Shown: positions 28,295 through 36,994 of the stretch, one piece after another
Layout of the letters: each line of letters starts with the position of its first letter
How positions within the stretch are numbered: position 1 is the stretch's first letter
Origin: Bacillota bacterium
GTDB lineage: Bacteria; Bacillota; Clostridia; Christensenellales; Aristaeellaceae
Length of the DNA stretch: 64,000 nt
Reading direction: 5' to 3'
Assembly (NCBI GenBank): GCA_023459675.1
Contig: JAEWTC010000138.1
Location: 26,418 to 90,417 of the forward strand
Position numbers and translations under genes: made by a program
The notes under the pieces: generated by a model
What the model was told of the DNA's origin: nothing
The model's input: the letters and a program-made list of their open reading frames with translations, nothing else
The model's database searches: none

Positions 28295-29758
28295 GTGGAT
28301 CATGCCAAGAAGCGGTTCCTGAAAAGCGTCGTGGGCTTTTCCATGACGTCCTGGATCGCGTTTGCGATCGGCTTCATCGCGACGCCGATCTCCACGCGGC
28401 TTTTTATTCCCGACGAGCTTGGCAAGATCAACATGTTCAACAACTACGCCGCCCTGTTCGGCGCCGTGTGTTATTTGGGGCTGGATCAGGCGTTCGTGCG
28501 CTTTTTCCTGGAGCCGCCGGGAAAAGCGGACCGTAAATCCCTTTTATCGTTCTGTCTTTTCACCTCGCTGGCGTTCAGCGTTGTCTCCTCGCTTTTCCTG
28601 CTTTTGGGCTGGCGGTTTATCAGCGCGCAGGTGATGGTCACCCCGGATTTCGGCGTGTTTATTTGCCTGTTTGTGTTCAGCTTCTGCTCCGTGCTGTTTC
28701 GGTATTTATCGCTCGTCTACCGCATGGAGCAAAACGCGAAGCTGTATACGCTGCAAGGCGTGATTCAGATTTTGCTGACGAAAATCGCATATCTTGCGGC
28801 CGGTTTTTCCTCCCAGGAAGCTAAGCCGGCCATCCTGCTGTTAACGACGCTGATGGGCGTTTTCACCCTAGTTTTTACGTTCATCCAGCGCAATCGATTC
28901 ACGTTTGCCCTTGCGGAAAAAATAGACCGCCCGTTTGTGCGTGAGGTATCAAAGTACGCCGTTCCGCTGATCCCGGTCACGCTGATCGCATGGATGAGTA
29001 CGAACGTAAGCTCGGTCATGATTTTCAACATGATGGACGCGGCCTCCGTCGGCGTATTCACGGCGGCGCTGTCGATGGCGGCGACTGTCAACGTAATTCA
29101 AGCCGGGTTTAACACCTACTGGGCTCCGTATGTTTACGAGAATTATCAGAAGGGCGAGACGGCCCGTTTCTTTACCGTACACCGCCTGATGGCCTGCCTG
29201 CTGGCGGGTTTCGGGCTTACGATCACGCTGCTGCAGGCCGTTGTATTTTTGTTGTTGGGGCCTGCCTACCGCGGCTCGGCCATGTTTTTTCCGTTTCTGT
29301 TTCTTGCGCCCATCTGCTACTGCCTGGCCGAGACGACGGATATGGGGATCGGCATACGGAAGAAAACCTACTGGGGTACCATCAGCTTCGCCATATCCGT
29401 TGTCCTCAACATCGCGCTGTGTTACGTGCTGATCCCCCCGCTTGGCGCATTGGGAGCGGCGCTTGCCTCGGCCTGCGCCGCGATCGTCACGCTTGTGCTC
29501 CGCACGGCCATCGGGCAGCATTACTTCAAGGCCATCGCAAGCTATCGGTACCTGTTCTATACCGTCGGGCTGATCGTTTCGGCCGCGACGGCCAATTATC
29601 TGCTGCGGATGGCGGACGGGCCGAAATACGCGGTTCTGGCAGGCATCTACGCGCTTGCATTGTTTCTGTTCCGCAAAGAGATCGCCCTTTTGCTTCGCAC
29701 GCTGCGCCACCTGTTACGCGAAGGCGTGCGTAAGATCGGAATGGGAGGCCGCGCATGA
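28295..29758 (+). CDS. Oligosaccharide flippase (Wzx/MOP superfamily)
   Basis: 487 residues with about fourteen predicted membrane segments and the MOP-superfamily character of polysaccharide exporters: an early SMTSWIAFAIGFIATPIST helix, then YLGLDQAFVRFFLEPP. Such proteins move undecaprenyl-linked oligosaccharides across the membrane. The start is GTG at 28295 with AAGGAGG upstream. The final stop overlaps the start of the following glycosyltransferase, which supports a polysaccharide or glycolipid role. Confidence 0.87.
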   Translation: MDHAKKRFLKSVVGFSMTSWIAFAIGFIATPISTRLFIPDELGKINMFNNYAALFGAVCYLGLDQAFVRFFLEPPGKADRKSLLSFCLFTSLAFSVVSSLFLLLGWRFISAQVMVTPDFGVFICLFVFSFCSVLFRYLSLVYRMEQNAKLYTLQGVIQILLTKIAYLAAGFSSQEAKPAILLLTTLMGVFTLVFTFIQRNRFTFALAEKIDRPFVREVSKYAVPLIPVTLIAWMSTNVSSVMIFNMMDAASVGVFTAALSMAATVNVIQAGFNTYWAPYVYENYQKGETARFFTVHRLMACLLAGFGLTITLLQAVVFLLLGPAYRGSAMFFPFLFLAPICYCLAETTDMGIGIRKKTYWGTISFAISVVLNIALCYVLIPPLGALGAALASACAAIVTLVLRTAIGQHYFKAIASYRYLFYTVGLIVSAATANYLLRMADGPKYAVLAGIYALALFLFRKEIALLLRTLRHLLREGVRKIGMGGRA

Positions 29759-30921
29759 GCAAGCGAATACTGCTGATTGCCGATCTGGATAACCTGTACG
29801 TAAAGCGCTATGCCGAGCGCGTACTCCTGCCCGACGGCTGGGAGATCGTTATCTTCCCGATTTGGGAACAGACGGGCAAGTTCGACGAATGGTTTCGGGA
29901 TAACGGCGTGATCGTTTACCGGGATACCCACACGCTGCCCGGGATCCGCCGCATTCCGCGGGTCCGCGTATGGGCGCGCATCCGCGCCAACGCAAAATCG
30001 CTTGCGGCGCTCGGCCCGTTCGACGCCATACACAACCACTACTTATCCCCCCGCGATCTGGCGCTTGGGCAAGCGCTGAAGAAACGATTCCCCAATGCGG
30101 ATTGGATCTGCAGCTTCTGGGGCAGCGATCTGCTGCGCGCTTCGGCTAGCCAGCTGCGCCGGATGAAGGCTCCCCTGACCCGTTGCGACCGTATCACCGT
30201 CATCACGGAACCAAACGTCGAACCGGTACTTAAAGCGTTTGGCAGCGCCTGTGAAAAAAAGACGACCGTCTGCTGGTTCGGCGTGGATTTGTTCGACGAT
30301 ATGGACGCGCTCCGTACCACAGCCGACAAGGGTATGTGCAAGGAGCATTTCGGGATGCCGCCGCACAACCCGCTGATTTGCCTGGGTTATAATGCGTCCG
30401 CGCCGCACCGGCACCTGGAAATGCTGCAGGCGCTGCAAGCGCTGCCTGCGGCGCTGCTTAAGGATTGGTCCGTCGTGCTGCAGATGACCTACGGAAACAC
30501 GGACGCGGCTTATTTTGCCGCCGTGCGGGAAGCCGCAGCAAAACTTCCCTGCCGCACGCTCGTTCTGACCGAATTCATGAACGGTCTGGAAAGCGCATAC
30601 CTGCGGCTGGCCGCAGACGCGTTTGTGCTGGCCATGCCGACCGACGCCTTTTCCTCCAGTTTATTGGAGTATCTGTATGCCGGCGCGCACGTTCTGTGCG
30701 GCGAGTGGCTCCCCTATCCGCAATTGGAGGCTATGGAAATCCCCGTGGTCCGTTTCCCATCCATAACCGCCTTCCCACCGCTGCTGGCCGAGGCGCTGAA
30801 ACAGCCGCTGTCCACCGCGGAAATGGCCAAACGGCAGGCGCTCAGAAGCAAGTATGCCTGGAGCGGGGTGCTTTCCGCCTGGAAGTCGCTTTATAGGCCC
30901 CGTATATCCGCCGAGCATTGA
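29755..30921 (+). CDS. Glycosyltransferase, GT-B/GT4-like
   Basis: 388 residues, soluble or membrane-peripheral. The two-Rossmann GT-B layout is visible: an N-terminal domain with KRILLIADLDNLYVKRYAE and IHNHYLSPRDLALGQ, CSFWGSDLLRAS near residue 120, and a C-terminal half with a nucleotide-sugar region (TDAFSSSLLEYLYAG near 300, with the conserved E of the GT4 family). The precise sugar is not readable. GGGAGG precedes the ATG. Last gene of the Ig-protein/rarA/kinase/flippase run; the stop codon overlaps the rplI promoter. Confidence 0.82.
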   Translation: MSKRILLIADLDNLYVKRYAERVLLPDGWEIVIFPIWEQTGKFDEWFRDNGVIVYRDTHTLPGIRRIPRVRVWARIRANAKSLAALGPFDAIHNHYLSPRDLALGQALKKRFPNADWICSFWGSDLLRASASQLRRMKAPLTRCDRITVITEPNVEPVLKAFGSACEKKTTVCWFGVDLFDDMDALRTTADKGMCKEHFGMPPHNPLICLGYNASAPHRHLEMLQALQALPAALLKDWSVVLQMTYGNTDAAYFAAVREAAAKLPCRTLVLTEFMNGLESAYLRLAADAFVLAMPTDAFSSSLLEYLYAGAHVLCGEWLPYPQLEAMEIPVVRFPSITAFPPLLAEALKQPLSTAEMAKRQALRSKYAWSGVLSAWKSLYRPRISAEH

Positions 30922-30946
30922 CGTAGCACGGCGTGGGCTTTATAAT
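30918..30946 (+). promoter_or_regulatory. Sigma-A promoter for rplI-dnaB
   Basis: TTGACG (30918-30923), a 17-nt spacer, perfect TATAAT (30941-30946). It overlaps the stop codon of the upstream glycosyltransferase and lies about 58 nt before the rplI ATG. Confidence 0.8.
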
Positions 30947-31004
30947 AAGGTTTACGCTTACTTTCAATCATCCTGAATGGTTGCAGAGTGTAGGAGGAAA
31001 GTTC

Positions 31005-31457
31005 ATGAAGGTCATCTTGCTTTGTGATGTCAAAGGTCAGGGTAAAAAAGAGGATATCATCACCGTTTCCGACGGTTATGCGCGCAATTATCTGTTCCCG
31101 CGCAAATGGGCGGTCGAAGCCAGCGATGCATCCATTAAGGAGATCCAGCGCAGGCGAGCCGCCGAGGAGCAGCAGGAAAAGGACCGCAAGGCGCAGGCCG
31201 CCGCCGTCGCCTCCTCGCTGGAGGGAAAGGTTGTACACATCGCCGCAAAGTGCGGTGAAACCGGTCATTTGTACGGCAGCGTGACCAATCAGGAGATTGC
31301 CGACGCGCTGAAGCAGCAGTACGGCATCGAGACCGATAAACGGAAAATCGACTGCGGGCCGATCCGCCAGACCGGCGATTTTGAGTTCGCCTTAAGCGTA
31401 TACGCGGGCGTCTCCGCCAAGATGAAGCTGATCGTCACAGACGTCTCCAAGAAGTAG
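31005..31457 (+). CDS. rplI: 50S ribosomal protein L9
   Basis: 150 residues, the usual length. The N-terminal RNA-binding domain begins MKVILLCDVKGQGKKEDI with the conserved DGYARNYLFPRKWAVEA, then a long central helix (SIKEIQRRRAAEEQQEKD) and the C-terminal domain (GHLYGSVTNQEIADALKQQ). The ATG at 31005 has AGGAGG 8 nt in front; the longer open frame upstream is not coding. Followed by dnaB, as in Bacillus. Confidence 0.97.
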   Translation: MKVILLCDVKGQGKKEDIITVSDGYARNYLFPRKWAVEASDASIKEIQRRRAAEEQQEKDRKAQAAAVASSLEGKVVHIAAKCGETGHLYGSVTNQEIADALKQQYGIETDKRKIDCGPIRQTGDFEFALSVYAGVSAKMKLIVTDVSKK

Positions 31458-31492
31458 CAAACCGCGGCAGGCGTTGAAAGGAGGCAGCCCGG

Positions 31493-32887
31493 ATGGAACA
31501 GCAGGACCTTATGCGCATCACCCCGCCCAGCAGCGCGGATGCGGAGCGTTCCGTGCTGGGCGCCGCCATGCAGGACGTCGGCGCGGCTACGCTTGCCGTG
31601 GAAACTTTGCAGGCGGACGATTTTTACCTGTCCGAGCATCGGGAGATTTTCAGCGCCGTCAACGCATTGTACGCAAGCGGCGCGTCCGTCGACGTGATGA
31701 CGGTTTCCAACGAGCTGTCCCGGCGCGGAACGCTGGACGGCGTGGGCGGATCGGCCTACCTGCTATCCGCCTGCCGTTATGTTCCCACAACCGCCAACAC
31801 GGCCTCCTACATCCATATCGTGCGGGAAAAAAGCACGCTCCGCAAGCTGATATCGGCGTGCAGAAACATTGAGGAAGCATGCTACTCCCAGATGGATGAC
31901 CTGGAGACGACGCTCAATAACGCGGAGCGCTTGATTTTCGATATCGTCATGCGGCGCAGCGGCGCGGATACCCTCACCCCATTAAGCGCGGTGCTGATGG
32001 AAACCTTCGATAAGCTGGAAAAACTCAGCCGCCTCAAAGGCAGGCTCAGCGGCGTGCCAACCGGGCTTTACGAGCTGGATCGCAAGCTCACCTGCCTCCA
32101 CGGCGGCGAGCTGATCATCGCAGGCGCGCGTCCAGGCATGGGGAAAACCGCGCTGGTGCTTGGGATTACGCTGTTCGCCGCCGAACACGTGAACAGCCGC
32201 ATCGCCTTGTTTACCATGGAAATGCCCAAGGAACAGATCGGCATGCGCATCCTTGCCAACGCGTCCAACATCAATATGCAGCGGCTTCGTAACGGCATGC
32301 TCAGCGACGACGAGTGGATCAAGGTTGGCGATTGCCTGAACCGCCTGAGCATATGCCGGATTTTTATCGACGATACGCCCGGCCTCTCCCCTTCCAAAAT
32401 GCGCAGCCGGGTACGGCGGCTGATGATGGAACAGGGCGGGCTGGATTTGATCGTGGTCGACTATCTGGGATTGATGTCCTCCGATAAGCGGCAGGAGAAC
32501 CGGCAGCAGGAGGTCAGCGATATCAGCCGGGGGTTGAAGGCCATCGCGCTTGAGCTGAAGGTGCCTATCCTTGCCGCCGCGCAGCTGGCCCGCGCGAATA
32601 CCCAGCGCCATAACAAGCGTCCGCAGCTCAGCGATCTGCGCGACTCCGGCAGCATTGAACAGGATGCCGACGTTGTGCTTTTCATTCACCGTGACAAATA
32701 CTATCAGACCGACGATCCCGACGCCGATCAGGCCGATGCCGACGACGGCGCGGCGGAAATCATCATCTCCAAACAGCGCAACGGCCCCGTGGGCACCGTG
32801 GAAGTGGAATGGCAGGACGAGTTTGCGCGGTTCATCAATCCCCCGGGGGTGAAGGTGCCCTCCTATATCAACGAGAACGGAGACTGA
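31493..32887 (+). CDS. dnaB: Replicative DNA helicase DnaB (DnaC in Bacillus)
   Basis: The hexameric 5'-3' fork helicase, 464 residues. The N-terminal DnaB domain (SSADAERSVLGAAMQD, DDFYLSEHREIF) is followed by the RecA-like domain with Walker A GARPGMGKTAL near residue 212, Walker B LIVVDYLGLM, and the sensor block QLARANTQRHNKRPQLSDLR. No intein is present. AGGAGG precedes the ATG. The stop is 1 nt before the YhaM-type gene. Confidence 0.97.
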   Translation: MEQQDLMRITPPSSADAERSVLGAAMQDVGAATLAVETLQADDFYLSEHREIFSAVNALYASGASVDVMTVSNELSRRGTLDGVGGSAYLLSACRYVPTTANTASYIHIVREKSTLRKLISACRNIEEACYSQMDDLETTLNNAERLIFDIVMRRSGADTLTPLSAVLMETFDKLEKLSRLKGRLSGVPTGLYELDRKLTCLHGGELIIAGARPGMGKTALVLGITLFAAEHVNSRIALFTMEMPKEQIGMRILANASNINMQRLRNGMLSDDEWIKVGDCLNRLSICRIFIDDTPGLSPSKMRSRVRRLMMEQGGLDLIVVDYLGLMSSDKRQENRQQEVSDISRGLKAIALELKVPILAAAQLARANTQRHNKRPQLSDLRDSGSIEQDADVVLFIHRDKYYQTDDPDADQADADDGAAEIIISKQRNGPVGTVEVEWQDEFARFINPPGVKVPSYINENGD

Positions 32888-32888
32888 C

Positions 32889-33848
32889 ATGCAGCAAAAG
32901 AGCATCCTGTCGCTTGCCAAGGAAATACGGTTCGAGGGCTACGTACTGGTCCGTATGAGCGAGCAGCGCACCGGCAGCAACGGCGCGAAATACCTGGACC
33001 TGACCTTGGCGGACTGCACCGGCGAACTGAACGGCAAGGTGTGGGACGGCAATGTGGATCCCCCTCCGGTTGGCAGCGTTGTGAAGGTGCGGGGCATCAC
33101 CCAGGAGTATAACGGCCGCCTGCAGCTGCGCATTGAAAAATTGCGCCCGATCGCGGAGGACGATAAGATTGACATGAACCTGCTCACCCCCAGCGCGCCG
33201 GAAAACCCGGAAACCATGCTGGGGGAAATCAACGCGACGATTGACGCAATGACCAGCAAGCCGCTGGTTTCCATCGTGAAAGCGATGTTGGCGCGGTATG
33301 CGAAACAGCTGCCCTATTTCCCCGCTGCCCAGCGCATTCATCACGCGGAGCGCAGCGGGCTTCTACACCATACGCTGGGAATGATCCGCCTTGCCAAGGC
33401 TGTGCTTCCCCTCTACCCGAAGCTCAACGCAGATCTTCTGCTTGCGGGCGTGATCGTGCACGACCTGTGTAAAATGGAGGAACTGGATAGCGACGAGCTG
33501 GGTGTTGTGCGGGACTATACGCCGGAGGGGCTTCTGCTTGGGCATATTTCCATCGGAGTCGCGCGTATCGGCGAGACGGCAAAGGAGCTCGGCATTGCCG
33601 GGGAACCCGTGCTGCTTTTACAGCATATGCTGCTGAGCCATCATGGCGAAGATATGTACGGAAGCCCGCGCAAGCCAATGTTTCCCGAAGCCGAGGTGCT
33701 GCACTGGCTGGATATACTGGACGCCCGTATGAACGAGATTGACACGGCGCTTGCCAAGCTGCCGCCCGGAGCTTTCTCCGAAAAAGTCTGGTCGCTGGAA
33801 CGGCGGCTGTATCAGCCGCAGTACGACCGGCTGGAACCGGAAGAATAA
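32889..33848 (+). CDS. yhaM: 3'-5' exoribonuclease YhaM-type, OB-fold plus HD domain
   Basis: 319 residues. An N-terminal OB-fold (KYLDLTLADCTGELNGKVWD to IRIEKLRPI) is followed by an HD metal-dependent phosphohydrolase domain: HHAERSGLLHHTLGM, then VIVHDLCKMEEL with the His-Asp pair, then LLLQHMLLSHHGEDMYGSPR. This combination and length match YhaM/CbfI, which trim RNA 3' ends and degrade DNA in vitro. Immediately follows dnaB, with which it is probably co-transcribed. Confidence 0.92.
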   Translation: MQQKSILSLAKEIRFEGYVLVRMSEQRTGSNGAKYLDLTLADCTGELNGKVWDGNVDPPPVGSVVKVRGITQEYNGRLQLRIEKLRPIAEDDKIDMNLLTPSAPENPETMLGEINATIDAMTSKPLVSIVKAMLARYAKQLPYFPAAQRIHHAERSGLLHHTLGMIRLAKAVLPLYPKLNADLLLAGVIVHDLCKMEELDSDELGVVRDYTPEGLLLGHISIGVARIGETAKELGIAGEPVLLLQHMLLSHHGEDMYGSPRKPMFPEAEVLHWLDILDARMNEIDTALAKLPPGAFSEKVWSLERRLYQPQYDRLEPEE

Positions 33849-33889
33849 CCCCCCCAACCGCACGGGCGATGCATTGGAAACCGCCACAG

Positions 33890-33918
33890 TTGACGCAGTA
33901 TCGGCAAAATGTTAGAAT
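33890..33918 (+). promoter_or_regulatory. Sigma-A promoter for the lipoprotein gene
   Basis: TTGACG (33890-33895), 17-nt spacer, TAGAAT (33913-33918), about 90 nt before the ATG at 34008. Confidence 0.65.
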
Positions 33919-34007
33919 GCATATGAATAGACAATAACGTGGTGAGTTTGTAACCGCGCCACCCCATTCCGGCAAGCGGTGCTTGCCGATGGATCGGAGG
34001 AAAACCT

Positions 34008-34892
34008 ATGAAGCGCATCGTCCTCGTACTGCTGTTTCTAGCGGCTCTCGCTTTGCTGTTAACAGGCTGTCAGGGTCAGCAGCAGAATGTTTTCAACGAG
34101 GTTACACAATATATCGGGCCTGCCGTTACAACGGCTCCGCCAACCGCGGCGCCGACCGCCGAACCTTCCTCTCTGGAAACGGCCGCACCCAACGCGGACG
34201 CCGATTTTACCGAGACGGATATCCTCAACGAGGAAGCGGGTTCGCTGCAAGAGAACGCCAACCTTACGGATTTCGACGCCAATCTGGCGGCGCAAACCAG
34301 CCTGTTCTCCTCCGCAGCGACGGACGGAGCCATGGCGACCGCTTATCCGTATACGGGAACCACGCCAATCCCGCTGGATCCAGTAGACGCGCCCACCCCG
34401 ACGCCGCAGGCGCCGCTGAACTTCACCTATATCGCCTATAGCCCCGCATCCGTCGGCGTTACGTTTGAAGCACCCGCGGGCTGGGTTGCGAACGAAACCT
34501 ACAACGAAGTATTTACGCTGTCCGAACCGGATAGCCAAATGAAAAACGGGCAGCTTGGCATCATCAGCGTATATGCGGTTCCCGTCACCGGCAATTACAC
34601 CGAAACGCAGCTCGTGCAGGAGATCAAACAGCGCCTCAACACCATCGGCGCGCTCAACTTTTCCAAATGGAACCCAAGCCTTACCGCAACCCGTTTCCTG
34701 ATGGGCAGCGAAGGCGTGTACGCGAACTATTCGGGAACGCTTGTGACCGGTATCGAGGTTGGCGGCCGTATTCACGCGACGACGATCGACAACGTGCTGT
34801 ACTGCATCCAGATCACCTATCCGCTTTCCTACAAGGATGATTTCATGAACGTCTTCGCCAAGCTGCGCGAAACGATCAAACGGGTAAACTGA
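34008..34892 (+). CDS. Putative lipoprotein of unknown function
   Basis: 294 residues. The signal peptide ends in a clear lipobox (LLLTGC, Cys near 22), so the protein is likely lipid-anchored outside the cell. A low-complexity linker rich in T, A and P follows (to about residue 135), then a folded C-terminal domain of about 155 residues (VGVTFEAPAGWVANETYNE to the end) that resembles the PsbP/DUF1795-like folds seen in surface lipoproteins. I do not recognise a specific family. GGAGG precedes the ATG. The gene has its own promoter, and no hairpin terminator is seen before the repeat array downstream. Confidence 0.75.
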   Translation: MKRIVLVLLFLAALALLLTGCQGQQQNVFNEVTQYIGPAVTTAPPTAAPTAEPSSLETAAPNADADFTETDILNEEAGSLQENANLTDFDANLAAQTSLFSSAATDGAMATAYPYTGTTPIPLDPVDAPTPTPQAPLNFTYIAYSPASVGVTFEAPAGWVANETYNEVFTLSEPDSQMKNGQLGIISVYAVPVTGNYTETQLVQEIKQRLNTIGALNFSKWNPSLTATRFLMGSEGVYANYSGTLVTGIEVGGRIHATTIDNVLYCIQITYPLSYKDDFMNVFAKLRETIKRVN

Positions 34893-34922
34893 CGCTTCCC
34901 GACCGACTTCCCGCATTCTGTT

Positions 34923-35303
34923 CCGTAAAACTTCTATAGCACCGGTCCGCCGATAGCGATGCATGCCGCAAATCTATCTTCATTTTTGATTCCAAACTGA
35001 ACTTACCGACGCATGCAACAACTTCCATCACTCCGTTCCGCTGATAGCGTTGCAAGTATTGTGAGCAATCCTATCTTCATTTGGCAATTCCAACCTGACC
35101 TTACCGACGCACAAGCTAAAATCCGCAGTTCTGTTCTCCGGTATCACTACAAGTAAAATGAGCGGTTCAATCTGCAATAACTAATTCGAAACTGACCTTA
35201 CCGACGCATAGAACTACTTCAATAGTCCGTTCCACCGCTCACGATGCAAGCGAAACGAGCATGTCTATCTCCATTTGTTATTCCGACTGACCTTACCGAC
35301 GCA
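34923..35303. repeat. Four degenerate, non-coding tandem units of about 97 bp
   Basis: The conserved block cttaccgacgca recurs at 35002, 35100, 35197 and 35292, giving periods of 98, 97 and 95 bp. The preceding bases are nearly fixed (ctga-c in each copy). Other shared pieces are ctatcttcattt (units 1 and 2; ctatctccattt in unit 4), gttccgctgatagcg-like and acttc near each unit start. Approximate units are 34923-35013, 35014-35111, 35112-35208 and 35209-35303. The periods are not multiples of three and no frame is open, so it is non-coding. The stretch is visibly more AT-rich than the genes around it. Confidence 0.85.
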
Positions 35304-35336
35304 CAAAAAAACTTCCTCTGTTTCCAGAGGAAGCGT
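35304..35336 (-). terminator. Intrinsic terminator of the small zinc-ribbon gene
   Basis: On the minus strand cttcctctg (35336-side) pairs with cagaggaag, loop gaaa, followed by seven Ts. It abuts the fourth repeat unit, whose conserved block starts right after the T-run. Confidence 0.85.
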
Positions 35337-35357
35337 GAACATGCGAAACGCTTGTTC

Positions 35358-35648
35358 TTAGTACTGGTTCTGGCGATTCCTGTCAAAGCAATCGCGGCAG
35401 TACACGGGGCGATCACCGCGGGGCTGGAACGGCACCTGGGTGGTTACGCCGCAACCGTCGCAAATGACTTCGTACATCTGCCGTTCGCCACGGCTGGGGT
35501 TCTGGGTGTTACGGCGGGCAGAGCGGCAACCGGGGCAACGGCTGGGCTCGTTCTGGAAGCCTTTGTCAGCAAAGAACTGCTGCTCACTGGCTGAGAACAC
35601 GAATTCCGCGCCGCAATCACGGCAAGTTAAGGTTTTGTCTACGAACAT
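35358..35648 (-). CDS. Small zinc-ribbon protein (two CxxC-CxxC ribbons)
   Basis: 96 residues from the ATG at 35648, which has AGGAGG 8 nt upstream (an in-frame start 15 nt earlier has none). Two zinc ribbons are visible: CRDCGAEFVFSASEQQFFAD with partner CPGC, and CDGCG with partner CRDC. The first matches the 'probable zinc-ribbon' (zf-trcl) family common in Firmicutes; the protein ends RNRQNQY. Function unknown; possibly a nucleic acid or protein partner. A TATAAT-like box on the minus strand at 35788-35783 may be its -10, but no good -35 was found. Confidence 0.8.
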   Translation of the reverse strand: MFVDKTLTCRDCGAEFVFSASEQQFFADKGFQNEPSRCPGCRSARRNTQNPSRGERQMYEVICDGCGVTTQVPFQPRGDRPVYCRDCFDRNRQNQY

Positions 35649-36017
35649 TCTGGTTTCCTCCAAATCGTTAATCTGTGTCCCAAGCTATGCAGTGATTCCG
35701 GTGTGGATTTCCAAACTTTCGGACATACATGAACGAAGGAGGAAGAACCGATACCTCATACCTTGGCTGGGTCATCGTCATTATTATAGCATGGGTTTTC
35801 TTCTTTGTATAGCTAATTTCTAGAATTTCCCGGTTCTTTTCCAATGAATTTATTATTTCCCATCCGACCATGCTTCTTATCGTTACAACTTTCAGTCCCA
35901 TATACAACTCATGGATACTTTTCAAAACCTCTGCAATTCGATATATTTGAATCTGAACGCTTTATCAGATTATTTTGATGGGCGATTCGACTTTTATACA
36001 TTGGGGATGAACGCGAC
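35649..36017. other. AT-rich intergenic region between divergent genes
   Basis: 369 bp without a credible gene. An 85-residue minus-strand frame here has no ribosome binding site and no recognisable sequence. A TATAAT (35788-35783, minus) is the only promoter-like box. The base composition is much more AT-rich than the flanking genes. Confidence 0.6.
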
Positions 36018-36341
36018 ATGGATTACCTAGACCTGGGGCGCCGGATTCGCAAGCAGCGCACGCAGCGCGGGTGGACGCAAGAAGCGCTGGCTGAACGGGT
36101 GAACGTTTCGACTTCCTTTGTTGGGCACGTCGAACGCGGTTCCCGTAAAGCCAGTTTGGAAACGCTTGTTGCCATGGCCAACGCGCTGGACGTCAGCGTG
36201 GATTATTTGCTCTCCGGCAGCATCAACAACAGCGTGATCGGTCCTATGCCAAAAGGCTTGAGCGATCAGCAGCGAACCGCACTGAAGGAGATCCTTACCA
36301 CAATCCAAGACAACCTTACGGAATGGGAAAGAGATCAGTAA
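36018..36341 (+). CDS. XRE-family helix-turn-helix regulator
   Basis: 107 residues. The HTH_3 domain covers about residues 6-62: LGRRIRKQRTQRGWTQEALA (helices 1-2), then VNVSTSFVGHVERGSRKAS (recognition helix) and LETLVAMANALDVSVDYLL. A short C-terminal tail of about 40 residues carries QQRTALKEILTTIQDNL, probably for dimerisation. Such stand-alone proteins are often regulators of mobile or stress genes, but none adjoin it except the divergent zinc-ribbon gene. The ribosome binding site is weak (GGGGA). A terminator follows. Confidence 0.9.
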   Translation: MDYLDLGRRIRKQRTQRGWTQEALAERVNVSTSFVGHVERGSRKASLETLVAMANALDVSVDYLLSGSINNSVIGPMPKGLSDQQRTALKEILTTIQDNLTEWERDQ

Positions 36342-36350
36342 CTGACTGCG

Positions 36351-36378
36351 GCGCACCAAACGGTGCGTCCTTTTTTTT
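36351..36378 (+). terminator. Intrinsic terminator after the XRE gene
   Basis: gcgcacc (36351-36357) pairs with ggtgcgt (36362-36368), loop aaac, followed after two Cs by eight Ts. Confidence 0.88.
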
Positions 36379-36529
36379 GCCCGGAAAGCGCAAATACCTT
36401 AACGGTGTGCCGCTCTTCGCAGGCGCAAGCCGAGTGCATCCAGGCGGATACGGTTCGCCGGCTGCCGTAAACGGCGGCGCCGCCCCCAATAAAACGGCCC
36501 CGGAAACAGCCGGTTTCATGATTTCTCCA

Positions 36530-36558
36530 TTGAAACCGCCGGCGCAGAATGCTATAAT
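36530..36558 (+). promoter_or_regulatory. Sigma-A promoter for the NusG-II/Gx/FMN-binding operon
   Basis: TTGAAA (36530-36535), 17-nt spacer, perfect TATAAT (36553-36558), about 44 nt before the ATG at 36602. Confidence 0.75.
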
Positions 36559-36601
36559 ATCGAAGAAAAGGGACCGCTGCAGAAAGCGGACGGGAGGGTT
36601 C

Positions 36602-36994
36602 ATGAAGCGTAGGGATACCATCATCCTTGCCATTGTGCTGATTGCAAGCCTTGCGCTGTTTTTACTCAGGCCGCGTTCCATTCAAAACGGTGACGACGGC
36701 GCATATCTAAAAATCACCATCGCAGGCCAAACGGAGCAGGTTGTTGCGCTCAACGAGGAACGGGATATCCGCGTCGAGCAGGAGAACGGGGATTATAACA
36801 TCGTTCACATTTACCCGGGCGGGTTTCGCGTGATTGAAGCGAACTGTTATAATCAGGATTGCATTCATCAGGGCGATGTGACAGAGGATAACCTCGCAAG
36901 CCGCCTTTTAATGAACGAAGTGATCTGCCTCCCGCATAAGCTGGTTCTATCGCTGGTCTCAGCGGAGGAAGCCCGGCAGGAGAACGCACCATGA
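36602..36994 (+). CDS. NusG domain II-containing membrane-anchored protein (EetA-like)
   Basis: 130 residues: one N-terminal membrane helix (about 5-22, IILAIVLIASLALFLL), then a NusG-II-type beta domain outside the cell, including IYPGGFRVIEANCYNQDCI with two cysteines spaced CxxxxC, and HKLVLSLVS at the end. The ATG at 36602 is chosen for GGGAGGG just upstream; the long frame in front is not coding. It overlaps the Gx gene (ATGA). Family knowledge: NusG-II/Gx pairs occur with FMN-binding lipoproteins in Firmicutes, including flavin-based extracellular electron transfer loci (EetA/EetB in Listeria). A role here is inferred from this context only. Confidence 0.8.
   Translation: MKRRDTIILAIVLIASLALFLLRPRSIQNGDDGAYLKITIAGQTEQVVALNEERDIRVEQENGDYNIVHIYPGGFRVIEANCYNQDCIHQGDVTEDNLASRLLMNEVICLPHKLVLSLVSAEEARQENAP

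Noticed and set aside
34923..35303. CRISPR array
   Set aside because: Units are about 97 bp, degenerate throughout and lack short exact repeats with unique spacers; no cas gene is nearby.
35668..35925. 85-codon minus-strand frame upstream of the zinc-ribbon gene
   Set aside because: No ribosome binding site, AT-rich intergenic composition and no recognisable protein features.
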